Source of the DNA: Saprospiraceae bacterium
GTDB taxonomy: Bacteria > Bacteroidota > Bacteroidia > Chitinophagales > Saprospiraceae
NCBI GenBank assembly: GCA_016715105.1
Contig: JADKBO010000024.1
Coordinates: 75,753-139,752 of the forward strand
DNA length: 64,000 nt
Direction: 5' to 3'
A program made the position numbers and the translations under genes. Shown piece by piece: positions 15,945 through 23,127 of the stretch. Below the pieces are notes generated by a model. That model was given only the letters and a program-made list of their open reading frames with translations. It was not told where the DNA came from and searched no databases. Position 1 is the first letter of the stretch, and each line of letters starts with the position of its first letter.

Positions 15945-16751
15945 CTATTGTTGAAAACTTTCCACAGCCGCTCTTACACTTCCATATTTTTCTAATAGAG
16001 CTAAGGCTTCCTCGTATTTAACTGGTATTTGTTCAGCAATCATTCTAGCGCCACGATCCACCAATTTATTATTACTCAATTGCATGTCCACCATTTTATT
16101 CCCTTTTACCCGACCCAATTGAATCATGGTTGTGGTGGTAATCATATTGAGCACCAGTTTTTGAGCAGTGCCGGATTTCATACGTGTGCTACCCGTCAAG
16201 TATTCGGGGCCCACTACTACTTCGATTGGAAAATCAACGGCTGATGCAATAGGAGAACCTTGATTGCAAACAATACAACCGGTGGAAATATTATTTTGTT
16301 TGCAAATTTTGAGACCATGGATTACGTAGGGGGTTGTACCCGAAGCAGCGATTCCAACAACCACATCCCCATCATTGACATCATATTTTTGTAAATCTTC
16401 CCATGCTAGAGTAGGGCTATCTTCTGCAAATTCAACAGCCTTTCTGATTGCCTGATCTCCGCCGGCGATCAATCCAATGACCAGATCGTGGGAAACACCA
16501 AAGGTAGGGGGACATTCGGAGGCATCCAAAATACCCAATCTTCCACTGGTGCCAGCACCAATATAAAACAACCTGCCGCCAGCTTTCATCTTTGCTACGA
16601 CCACTTCAACCAATGATTCTATGGCAGGAAGTACCGCTTTTACCGCCAAAGCTACTTTTTGATCTTCCTGGTTGATTTCAGCAAGGATACTGCTGATGGG
16701 TTTTTGTTCCAAATTGGAATAGAGAGAGCTTTCCTCAGTGGTTTTTATCAT
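15945..16751 (-). CDS. murQ: N-acetylmuramic acid 6-phosphate etherase
   Basis: 268 residues, single SIS domain. It converts MurNAc-6-phosphate to GlcNAc-6-phosphate and D-lactate in cell-wall recycling. Visible: the sugar-phosphate loop G-A-G-T-S-G-R-L-G-I-L-D-A-S-E-C-P-P-T-F with the catalytic Glu (E79), a second Glu near residue 110 in K-A-V-E-F-A-E-D, G-I-A-A-S-G-T-T-P-Y and T-G-S-T-R-M-K-S-G-T-A-Q-K. It is shorter than E. coli MurQ at the C-terminus, as is usual in Bacteroidota. It follows the SSS transporter by 1 nt, so the two are co-transcribed. Confidence 0.95.
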   Translation of the reverse strand: MIKTTEESSLYSNLEQKPISSILAEINQEDQKVALAVKAVLPAIESLVEVVVAKMKAGGRLFYIGAGTSGRLGILDASECPPTFGVSHDLVIGLIAGGDQAIRKAVEFAEDSPTLAWEDLQKYDVNDGDVVVGIAASGTTPYVIHGLKICKQNNISTGCIVCNQGSPIASAVDFPIEVVVGPEYLTGSTRMKSGTAQKLVLNMITTTTMIQLGRVKGNKMVDMQLSNNKLVDRGARMIAEQIPVKYEEALALLEKYGSVRAAVESFQQ

Positions 16752-16752
16752 A

Positions 16753-18231
16753 TTACTTTTTATTTGAAATAAGCATTAAGCCCACAAAAGTGAGCAGTCC
16801 ATTGACGAGCAAATTGAGATATCCAAATTTCAATCCCCAAAACAGATCCGTTGAATAGATATCCAGAAAATAACTCAAAACTGCAGCTCCGATGCAAATC
16901 AACCATACCCATTTATCCAAAACACTTCTTTTAGTCAGAATGGCGAAGGAGAATAAGCCCAACAAGGGCCCATAAGTATAACCAGCAGCTTTAAATACAT
17001 TATTGACAACCGCGTCATTGTTGATGATAGCAAAAAGCATGATGGTCAGAAATATCAAAACAGAGAAGCCGACGTGAACCCATGTCCTGGTTTTTTTCTT
17101 TTCTTCCTCCGATTTATTTGATTTTTGCATATCCAGAAAATCAATACAAAAAGAAGTAGTCAATGAAGTCAAAGCAGAATCGGCACTCGCATAATTTGCC
17201 GCCGTAATCCCAATAATGAAACAAACACCAACGATGGGACTCAAGTGTTGCAATGCAAGTGTAGGGAATAAATAATCGGACCGATCTGGAACAGGAATGC
17301 CCATTTTTTCCACATAGATATACATCAATGCTCCAAGGGTGAGGAACAATAAATTTGCAAAAACCAAAATGATAGAAAATAAAAACATGTTTTTCTGAGC
17401 ATCTTTCAATGATCGGCAGGTGAGGTTTTTTTGCATCATATCTTGATCCAATCCGGTCATCACCAAAGCAATCAAAGCTCCGCTGATGAACTGTTTGAAA
17501 AAATTATTGGGATCATTCCATCCTTCTTCAAAAAACCACCATTTATCCAGATTTGCATCTTTTATCGCTGTCATGGTTTCTGTAACATTGATACCTAAAG
17601 AACTTGTGATTGCTACAATGGTCAATATTAGCGCAGTAATCATGGAGACCGTTTGAAATACATCTGTAAAAACGATGGTCTTGATGCCTCCCTTGAAAGT
17701 ATAAACCCAAATCAATACAATGGATATGAGTACAGTAAGCCAAAAAGGAATGCCCATTGGTCCTAAAACAAATTTGTCGAAAACCAAGGCCACCAGATAC
17801 ATTCTGAATGCAGATCCCACCAATCTGGAAAGCAGGAAAAAGCCCGCCCCCGTTTTGTAAGAGCCTTTGCCCAATCTCTCTTCCAGAAAACCATAAATGG
17901 AAGTGAGGTTGTGTTTGTAATAAATGGGCATGAGCACCGAGGCTATTACAAAATATCCTACCAAATAACCCAAAACCATTTGCATGTAGGAAAATTGTTG
18001 GTTTCCTCCTCCTGCTCCCACCACACCTGGAATCGAGATGAAAGTGACACCACTCAAACTCGCACCGATCATCCCGATGGCCACTAAAAGCCAAGGGCTG
18101 TTTTGATTGGCAGAGAAAAAGGTATTGCTGTCGCTGTTCCCAGCAGTTAAATAGGAAATAAAGATGAGTATTGCAAAATACCCCAAGATGATGGAAATGA
18201 TGACCGTAGGGGTAAGTGCGAATAAAAGCAT
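16753..18231 (-). CDS. Sodium:solute symporter (SSS family), likely cell-wall sugar uptake
   Basis: 492 residues with about 13 membrane segments and SSS-family patterns: F-F-S-A-N-Q-N-S-P-W-L-L-V-A-I-G-M-I-G-A-S-L-S-G near the N-terminus, Y-T-F-K-G-G-I-K-T-I-V-F-T-D in the middle and N-Y-A-S-A-D-S-A-L-T-S-L-T later. Sits in the inner membrane and uses the Na+ gradient. The 1-nt spacing to murQ suggests it imports a substrate feeding MurQ, for example MurNAc or anhydro-MurNAc; that substrate is inferred from context only. Confidence 0.88.
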   Translation of the reverse strand: MLLFALTPTVIISIILGYFAILIFISYLTAGNSDSNTFFSANQNSPWLLVAIGMIGASLSGVTFISIPGVVGAGGGNQQFSYMQMVLGYLVGYFVIASVLMPIYYKHNLTSIYGFLEERLGKGSYKTGAGFFLLSRLVGSAFRMYLVALVFDKFVLGPMGIPFWLTVLISIVLIWVYTFKGGIKTIVFTDVFQTVSMITALILTIVAITSSLGINVTETMTAIKDANLDKWWFFEEGWNDPNNFFKQFISGALIALVMTGLDQDMMQKNLTCRSLKDAQKNMFLFSIILVFANLLFLTLGALMYIYVEKMGIPVPDRSDYLFPTLALQHLSPIVGVCFIIGITAANYASADSALTSLTTSFCIDFLDMQKSNKSEEEKKKTRTWVHVGFSVLIFLTIMLFAIINNDAVVNNVFKAAGYTYGPLLGLFSFAILTKRSVLDKWVWLICIGAAVLSYFLDIYSTDLFWGLKFGYLNLLVNGLLTFVGLMLISNKK

Positions 18232-18562
18232 GTCTTAGATTTATAAGTTGGGCTCTAATTTAAATGAAAATCTGGAAATGGGATTTTAAAGTTCATAAAG
18301 TTTGAAGTTGGAAGTTCATAAGTTAAGGCGAAAGGTCGTTTTAAATAACGGTGAAAAGCCTTGCGTTGTGGCCATTTTTAACCTATAGAGACACGGAACT
18401 TTTCTGCGCTTTAGTTGGAAAGTTCAATTGTTTAAAGTTTAATCGTTTAAAATTCATAAAATGGAAACATATCGAGGCTAGAAACCTCGCAGCTCGAGGC
18501 TCGAAGCTCGTTGCCAAAATCACCGAAGGCTGAAAACTGATCGCTGATCGCTGACCACTTGA
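18232..18562. other. Non-coding stretch with dispersed repeat fragments
   Basis: Holds fragments of the 9-nt repeat (18288-18330), A+T-rich variants near 18420-18460 and a run of CTCGAAGCTCG-like words at 18471-18515. The word AAGCTCG recurs at 55079-55105. Repeated CTGATCGCTGA words follow at about 18537-18556. No gene is supported; a 60-codon frame at 18351-18533 crosses the repeats. Confidence 0.5.
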
Positions 18563-19114
18563 TCACATTGCATCAAAGATTTCATCCAATTCATCAAAAG
18601 ATTTTACACCAACAGCAATCTCATCTCCACCTCTGAGTACAACGCCGACATTGGGTGCATAATCCTTCAATATGTCCAAATCTGCAGGTTGGATATTGGT
18701 GTCAATATAGACGTCTTCATGGGCATTTGAGAGCTTTTCTAAGTCATCAATGGATAAGTTTTTCAATGCTGTTTCAAGTAGAAAAATAGGACCTACCTCA
18801 ACGGTATTTCCCCACTTCACTTTTTGCATGATTTTGTAGTCGCCAAATTCCTTGTTGTCCTTCCACAAAAGTGGTAATACAATGATCTGAGGATTGAGTG
18901 TCGATATTTTTTCAAATAAGTCATCACTCCATTGCAAATCTTCTATTTCTAGTGCAAAATAAGGTACTTCAACCCATGACATTATTTCTTTTATTTGATC
19001 AATCGACGTGGATGCATTCAACTGAAAACTGATGATTTCGGCACCTTGGGCGGCAAAATATCGGGCATCAGATAAATTAGCAATGGAGGAAGCATAAACC
19101 TTTATTGGGATCAT
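18563..19114 (-). CDS. TrpF-like (phosphoribosylanthranilate isomerase-like) barrel protein, probably non-catalytic
   Basis: 183 residues. The N-terminus (IKVYASSIANLSDARYFAAQ, then G-A-E-I-I-S-F) lines up with the TrpF start K-I-C-G-I-T...D-A...G-A-D-x-I-G-F. The C-terminus (V-V-L-R-G-G-D-E-I-A-V-G-V-K-S-F-D-E-L) lines up with the phosphate-binding end of TrpF (S-G-V-E...P-G-x-K). The catalytic Cys is absent and no GGTG loop is visible, so the isomerase reaction is unlikely. There are no other trp genes nearby. It is divergent from the ATL-TsaE gene with a 40-nt gap. Function unknown. Confidence 0.65.
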   Translation of the reverse strand: MIPIKVYASSIANLSDARYFAAQGAEIISFQLNASTSIDQIKEIMSWVEVPYFALEIEDLQWSDDLFEKISTLNPQIIVLPLLWKDNKEFGDYKIMQKVKWGNTVEVGPIFLLETALKNLSIDDLEKLSNAHEDVYIDTNIQPADLDILKDYAPNVGVVLRGGDEIAVGVKSFDELDEIFDAM

Positions 19115-19154
19115 ATGTATCTTAGCGTTTTATAAATATTGAAGGGTAAAGGTA

Positions 19155-19931
19155 ATGAGTGCGCCGAAGGAACAGAAAAGTTATTTTGAAAAAGTATATG
19201 AAGTGACCAATAAGATACCACGAGGTCGGGTCACGAACTATGGGGCCATTGCAGAATTCTTATCCTTGGGTTCGGCTCGGATGGTAGGTTGGGCCCTCAA
19301 TCACAGTCATGGATTGGAAATACCGGCTCATCGCGTGGTGAATAGATTGGGTGAATTATCGGGCAGGATCATGTTTGCAAGCCCGACATTGATGCAAGAA
19401 AGATTGGAAAGCGAAGGCGTCAAGGTTGAAGATGATAAGGTGGTTGATTTCAAAAAATTATTTTGGCACCCAAAGGAACAGTACGAAGTCACACCTATTG
19501 AAGAAACCGATACCACAACTTACATCAGCCATTCTGTTTTGGATTTGAATGTTATTGCTGAAAATATTCTAGAAGAAGCCAAAAATAGGAATATCTCTGT
19601 TTTGACATTTTATGGTGATTTGGGAGCGGGAAAGACGACGCTCATCAAAGCCATGACCAAAACCCTTGGAATTGATGAAGCCAATAGTCCTACCTTTTCA
19701 TTGATCAATGAATATCTAGATAAAAAAGGGGCAAAAGTTTATCACATGGATTTATACAGATTGGAGTCCAAAGAAGAAGCGATGGATATTGGAATCGAAG
19801 ATTATTTATTCAGCGGTAATTTGGTAATGATAGAGTGGCCACAAGTGATAGAACCCTTGTTGGAGGAGCATTTAAAAATTTCTATTAGTAGGAGGGGAGA
19901 TGGATCGAGGATGGTGAGTTTAAGCGAGTAA
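19155..19931 (+). CDS. Fusion of an alkyltransferase-like (ATL) domain with TsaE
   Basis: 258 residues, two domains. Residues 8-105 match the DNA-binding domain of O6-alkylguanine-DNA alkyltransferases (I-P-R-G-R-V-T-N-Y-G, A-R-M-V-G-W-A-L), but the active site reads P-A-H-R (57-60) instead of P-C-H-R. It is therefore an ATL protein that can bind but not repair alkylated DNA. Residues 125-258 are TsaE, the ATPase of tRNA t6A37 synthesis: Walker A G-D-L-G-A-G-K-T-T (154-162), N-S-P-T-F-S-L-I-N-E-Y and M-D-L-Y-R-L. The open frame is continuous with no sign of frameshift at the junction. Confidence 0.92.
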   Translation: MSAPKEQKSYFEKVYEVTNKIPRGRVTNYGAIAEFLSLGSARMVGWALNHSHGLEIPAHRVVNRLGELSGRIMFASPTLMQERLESEGVKVEDDKVVDFKKLFWHPKEQYEVTPIEETDTTTYISHSVLDLNVIAENILEEAKNRNISVLTFYGDLGAGKTTLIKAMTKTLGIDEANSPTFSLINEYLDKKGAKVYHMDLYRLESKEEAMDIGIEDYLFSGNLVMIEWPQVIEPLLEEHLKISISRRGDGSRMVSLSE

Positions 19932-19943
19932 TTGAATACTGGA

Positions 19944-20075
19944 ATGATTTTAATTCGTGGGTTGAAGGCTGATCATACTTCATCCTCTATGCAAGGTTAT
20001 CAAAAAGATGATAAATTAATAGAGTTGAATGAAAGATTAAGAAGACTATCAAACATGAAGGGCTCAAGGAAATGA
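19944..20075 (+). CDS. Short open frame, possible gene remnant
   Basis: 43 codons from ATG 19944 to TGA 20073-20075. The second half is a charged helix-like segment (K-D-D-K-L-I-E-L-N-E-R-L-R-R-L). No family recognised. It opens the accessory island and could be the tail of a lost gene, perhaps a toxin, or chance. Confidence 0.25.
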   Translation: MILIRGLKADHTSSSMQGYQKDDKLIELNERLRRLSNMKGSRK

Positions 20076-20121
20076 ATAAAACTTAAATAAGGAAAGGGAT
20101 AAAAGATATAATAAATAAAGA

Positions 20122-20608
20122 ATGGATATTAGATTTACTCATATTTGTGTTGTGGAAGACTTTGTAAATGACGACCTCGATACAATTTTTATTTATGATA
20201 GCTTATTACCGTATATTAAGAATATTCTTTTAGCGAATGATTTCAAAATCCCTGATGATTGGATTCTAATTTATTCTGCTGGTTATACTAATGGAAGAAC
20301 CCCATTGGTATCAAAAAATAGAATTGGAAGCTACCCATCTGACAAAATGAAATACATAACTATTATTATTCCTGTACCTTTGGAGTCTGAAATAAGGTGG
20401 GGTGTGAATCTGAGCAACATTTATATCGCAAAGATCACTATGATAAGTTGATGAAAAACTTTGGGAATTAGATGTTGATTACAGGAATTACAACAAAAGA
20501 ACGGACTATATAACAGCTTGCCTAGAAGCTGGCATAAAGAAATCATTTGAAGAAGGATTTACAGTTGGCGGGGTAAAAATAAAAACTAAAAACACATTCG
20601 AAATGTAG
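20122..20608 (+). pseudogene. Small acidic protein, immunity-like, two frameshifts
   Basis: The first 97 or so codons (M-D-I-R-F-T-H-I-C-V-V-E-D-F) are in one frame. The similarity-looking C-terminal part continues in two other frames: E-Q-H-L-Y-R-K-D-H-Y-D-K-L-M-K-N-F, then E-L-D-V-D-Y-R-N-Y-N-K-R-T-D-Y and F-E-E-G-F-T-V-G-G-V-K-I-K. One base is missing near 20411 and one near 20462. Restored, it would be about 160 residues, cytoplasmic and acidic, the size and character of polymorphic-toxin immunity proteins. I do not recognise a named family. Either a decayed gene or sequencing indels. Confidence 0.55.
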
Positions 20609-20652
20609 TTTAACCTACTGTCCTAAGTCTGTTAGTCTCCCAACCACTTCTA

Positions 20653-20673
20653 TTTTAAGTTTTAAACTTAAAA
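20653..20673. repeat. Palindromic hairpin repeat, island copy 1
   Basis: Perfect arms TTTTAAGTTT / AAACTTAAAA around one base. The flanking sequence (CTCC-AAC-ACT-CTATTTTAAGTT, about 20636-20685) is shared with copy 3 at 21197-21245, so this is a longer diverged repeat of about 45 nt. It follows the frameshifted small gene. Confidence 0.8.
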
Positions 20674-20700
20674 ACTCCATTAAATTTGCCTCAAGAAAAT

Positions 20701-20856
20701 GGTCAAATTCATTTCCAATTGGTACATAATCCTGTAAGGGCAGGATTTGTAGATTACCCTGAAGAATATCCTTATAGCAGCTATCGAAATTACTATGAAG
20801 AAATTAGACTAACCGTCAATTTAAACATAGAAATATTATATTTGAATGAAGAATGA
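20701..20856 (+). pseudogene. C-terminal remnant of an IS200/RAYT-type transposase
   Basis: The frame from about 20701 to the TGA at 20854-20856 contains H-N-P-V-R-A-G-F-V-D-Y-P-E-E-Y-P-Y-S-S-Y-R-N-Y-Y. This is the typical C-terminal signature of Y1/RAYT transposases (N-P-V-R-A-G-x-V...P-x-x-Y-x-Y-S-S). The catalytic HUH part is missing. Hairpin repeats lie on both sides (20653-20673 and 20880-20902). It belongs to a different subgroup from the intact transposase at 62349, whose C-terminus lacks NPVRAG. Confidence 0.75.
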
Positions 20857-20879
20857 AGTTAGCAGTTAAACCAATATGG

Positions 20880-20902
20880 GTTTTAAGTTGCAAACTTAAA
20901 AC
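20880..20902. repeat. Palindromic hairpin repeat, island copy 2
   Basis: Perfect arms GTTTTAAGTT / AACTTAAAAC around GCA, ending 8 nt before the next gene's start. Same core as copies 1 and 3 but without their flanks. Confidence 0.8.
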
Positions 20903-20910
20903 AGCTTGTG

Positions 20911-21156
20911 ATGAAGGACTTAATTTTTGTCGATTTTAATAATGCTGATAGCCAAGGTCGTTTGCGTTTAAATTTAAAGGGAACAAAGGAAGATTTGAAA
21001 AAGAAAAGTATAAGACTAAGACATGGTCTTTCTCTTTTATTTGGGGATGGGTGTGAACTTTCAGTGACTGGCATTGTGGAATTTTCAAGCGAGGAAAAAA
21101 TTTGGGTTGCAAGAATAGAATGGGGAGAGATAATTAGAATTACTACCGACGATTGA
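20911..21156 (+). CDS. Small unrecognised island protein
   Basis: 81 residues from the ATG at 20911; a GTG at 20908 is directly in front. It reads M-K-D-L-I-F-V-D-F-N-N-A-D-S-Q-G-R-L-R-L-N, then K-K-S-I-R-L-R-H-G-L-S-L-L-F and V-A-R-I-E-W-G-E-I-I-R-I. Strand-rich pattern, no signal peptide or membrane segment. It begins right after hairpin copy 2 and is followed by a DUF433 gene tail. Family not recognised; the context suggests cargo of an exchangeable island. Confidence 0.65.
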   Translation: MKDLIFVDFNNADSQGRLRLNLKGTKEDLKKKSIRLRHGLSLLFGDGCELSVTGIVEFSSEEKIWVARIEWGEIIRITTDD

Positions 21157-21158
21157 AA

Positions 21159-21200
21159 TGACTTTAAGCTATTTTTTTTGATGGATGGAATAATACTCCT
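21159..21200 (-). pseudogene. 3' remnant of a DUF433 antitoxin gene
   Basis: Minus-strand reading gives L-F-H-P-S-K-K-I-A-stop, nearly identical to the last residues of the intact DUF433 protein at 23128 (L-F-Q-P-S-K-R-I-A-stop). DNA from 21153 to about 21198 matches 23118 to about 23162 with few differences. No other part of the gene is present, and the match stops where hairpin copy 3's flank begins. It marks a past recombination junction. Confidence 0.75.
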
Positions 21201-21210
21201 AACTACTGCT

Positions 21211-21233
21211 ATTTTAAGTTTTCAACTTAAAAT
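21211..21233. repeat. Palindromic hairpin repeat, island copy 3
   Basis: Perfect arms ATTTTAAGTT / AACTTAAAAT around TTC. The flanks match copy 1. It joins the DUF433 remnant on its left to the next gene on its right. Confidence 0.8.
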
Positions 21234-21278
21234 CTCTATTATTATTTCTGCTAAATCCTATTTTTACTACAAAAAATA

Positions 21279-21752
21279 ATGAGCGGAACAAAAGAACTTA
21301 AACAAATGAATACAATAATATCAAATGATGGATGGCAAGAGATTAAATTTATAGAAATAGATACTCTATCAAAAAATGCACATAGTTTTTTACTTTTTGA
21401 AATAATATTGAAAGCTGATTTCTGGAAGAAAGATGAAGCTATGGATGGATTTTTTAATGAAGTGGTGACTGATAAAAGAATAACCTTTACTCAAATTTGT
21501 ATTGATGAATTGATCTGGAAAAAATTTATTGATTTTATAAAAAAATGGAGAGATGACGGCTTGTTATTTGACCTTGAATTTTATAATGAATTTGGACAAT
21601 TGTTAAATATTAAAATAAATGCTACATACAATGGATTGATATCTTCAAAAGAAAAACCTGTTCTAACTTTATTGCTCAACGATAGCCGCACAAAGTTTCA
21701 GTTTGATATGATTGTTGATAGAACTTCTTTTGATAGTTTTATAGCACTTTAG
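21279..21752 (+). CDS. Small unrecognised island protein, immunity-like
   Basis: 157 residues (M-S-G-T-K-E-L-K-Q-M-N-T-I-I-S-N-D-G-W-Q-E-I); Met10 at 21306 is an alternative start. Acidic, soluble, with alternating strand-like stretches (L-L-F-D-L-E-F-Y-N-E-F-G-Q, V-L-T-L-L-L-N-D). No signal peptide, no membrane segment and no catalytic motif. Size, charge and placement in a same-strand row of small genes resemble orphan immunity genes; this is inference and no family name can be given. Confidence 0.65.
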   Translation: MSGTKELKQMNTIISNDGWQEIKFIEIDTLSKNAHSFLLFEIILKADFWKKDEAMDGFFNEVVTDKRITFTQICIDELIWKKFIDFIKKWRDDGLLFDLEFYNEFGQLLNIKINATYNGLISSKEKPVLTLLLNDSRTKFQFDMIVDRTSFDSFIAL

Positions 21753-21830
21753 AAGTGGAATATTTTTTTTTAATTTCTTGCAGGCATTTTTTTACAAACA
21801 AAAGAACTCGAATTCGCAAATAATATCAAC

Positions 21831-22190
21831 ATGATAAAGGAAGGTTTGCACAGATTATGGCTTGTTTTTGTAAATATTAAGCCAATCAAACCTCACAAGT
21901 TTATAGACTTGATTGAGATAGAGGATGATAATAATATGCCAGAGTTTATTGGTGCATGGGCAAATATTATCATTAAAGCTGATGATATTCAGGAGGTAAT
22001 ACAAATTTTACCTGCAGGACTACTCGAAAAAAACTTTGAAGTGGTTTTTGTCGATAAAATTGAGAACATGAACAGCTTAGTGGAACATGAAAACTTAAAT
22101 CAAATGGTATTAGATGAAGCAAACTGGATAAATGATAGTGAATTTGTTTTCATGATAAGTGATTGTATTTATCCATATGTTGATGAATAG
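21831..22190 (+). CDS. Small unrecognised island protein, immunity-like
   Basis: 119 residues, very acidic toward the end (Y-P-Y-V-D-E). Starts M-I-K-E-G-L-H-R-L-W-L-V-F-V-N-I-K-P; contains A-D-D-I-Q-E-V-I-Q-I-L-P-A-G-L and E-V-V-F-V-D-K-I-E-N-M, a ferredoxin-like alternation of strands and helices. Cytoplasmic. It lies 78 nt after the previous island gene, on the same strand. Family not recognised. Confidence 0.65.
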   Translation: MIKEGLHRLWLVFVNIKPIKPHKFIDLIEIEDDNNMPEFIGAWANIIIKADDIQEVIQILPAGLLEKNFEVVFVDKIENMNSLVEHENLNQMVLDEANWINDSEFVFMISDCIYPYVDE

Positions 22191-22269
22191 TTTGCAATTT
22201 TTTTCACTATTAAAAAATAATTATATTTTTATACCAAACATAAGTATTTTGAAAGGCTTATAAAGTTCA

Positions 22270-22647
22270 ATGAAAGCAGAAGATATAATTTTATGGGAAT
22301 CAAATATATTCTGGGCAATTAACAATGCTGCGGATTTGGAGCTGCAAAAAAATGCTTGGCTAGGTAAAAGTCCGGGAATTGTTTCTTCATTTTGGGAAGT
22401 TATTTCCATTCTATATGATGATTTTGGTTTTGAGGATTATATAGTATATTATGAAAATACTTGTGGTGTAGATGAATTTTTATTGGAAATGAGAGAGTTG
22501 GATAAGTGGATTTCAGATTATAACCCTTTTGATTCACAAGAGCAGATTTTATCAGACCCTTTTTGGATTGAAATTACCAAAAAAGCTAAAATTACATATG
22601 ATTTGGGTTGTCAATATAAACTCAAAAATGAAAAAAACCGACTTTAA
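22270..22647 (+). CDS. Small unrecognised island protein, immunity-like
   Basis: 125 residues, acidic and Trp/Tyr-rich (S-N-I-F-W-A-I-N-N-A-A-D-L-E-L-Q, D-D-F-G-F-E-D-Y-I-V-Y-Y-E-N, D-K-W-I-S-D-Y-N-P-F). Predicted mostly helical, soluble, with no signal peptide. Last of the same-strand row; the toxin-antitoxin pair that follows is on the opposite strand. Family not recognised. Confidence 0.65.
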   Translation: MKAEDIILWESNIFWAINNAADLELQKNAWLGKSPGIVSSFWEVISILYDDFGFEDYIVYYENTCGVDEFLLEMRELDKWISDYNPFDSQEQILSDPFWIEITKKAKITYDLGCQYKLKNEKNRL

Positions 22648-22754
22648 TGTTTTTCTTAGAAAATCAGTGAAAAAATGATGAGATTTATTTTAGACTTTGA
22701 ATATTTATTTTTGATCGCAATTGGGGCAAATATTATAAAAGACGGAGCAAAGAT

Positions 22755-23117
22755 TTAATCGTTACCGTATTTTCTTTGCCGAAGTCCATTTTTATCAATG
22801 ACTGTTATTGCATTTTCAAAGACTATTTGTTTTTCTTGAACTAAGATCTCAAAAATTCTACCAGGCTCTTCTGGCCCAAAATTATCCATTCTAAAAAATA
22901 CTACTCCTCCTTCAGGTCTAAAATTAAAATTGAAAATCAGTTCTCCAAAATCACTGTCAAATGTTAGGATTGTTCTTTTATTATTTATTGCTATTTCCAT
23001 AACCTCAAAGTCCTTAATACCAGGAGATTCCAAAGCAATACATAGAACATCAAAACCTTTAGATCTTAAATAGAACACACTTTTTAAAGGAAAATTTTCA
23101 TCGGAAAGTAATTTCAT
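22755..23117 (-). CDS. DUF5615 family PIN-like protein (toxin)
   Basis: 120 residues beginning M-K-L-L-S-D-E-N-F-P, with V-L-C-I-A...D-F-E-V-M-E-I-A and T-I-L-T-F-D-S-D-F-G-E-L. Conserved acidic residues of a PIN-like nuclease fold (D6, E7, D37 region, D-S-D near 75) are all visible. Family members are putative toxins paired with DUF433 proteins. It follows the DUF433 gene by 10 nt on the same strand, the usual order for the pair. Probably a ribonuclease toxin; activity is inferred from the fold. Confidence 0.88.
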   Translation of the reverse strand: MKLLSDENFPLKSVFYLRSKGFDVLCIALESPGIKDFEVMEIAINNKRTILTFDSDFGELIFNFNFRPEGGVVFFRMDNFGPEEPGRIFEILVQEKQIVFENAITVIDKNGLRQRKYGND

Positions 23118-23127
23118 TTGAAATGAC

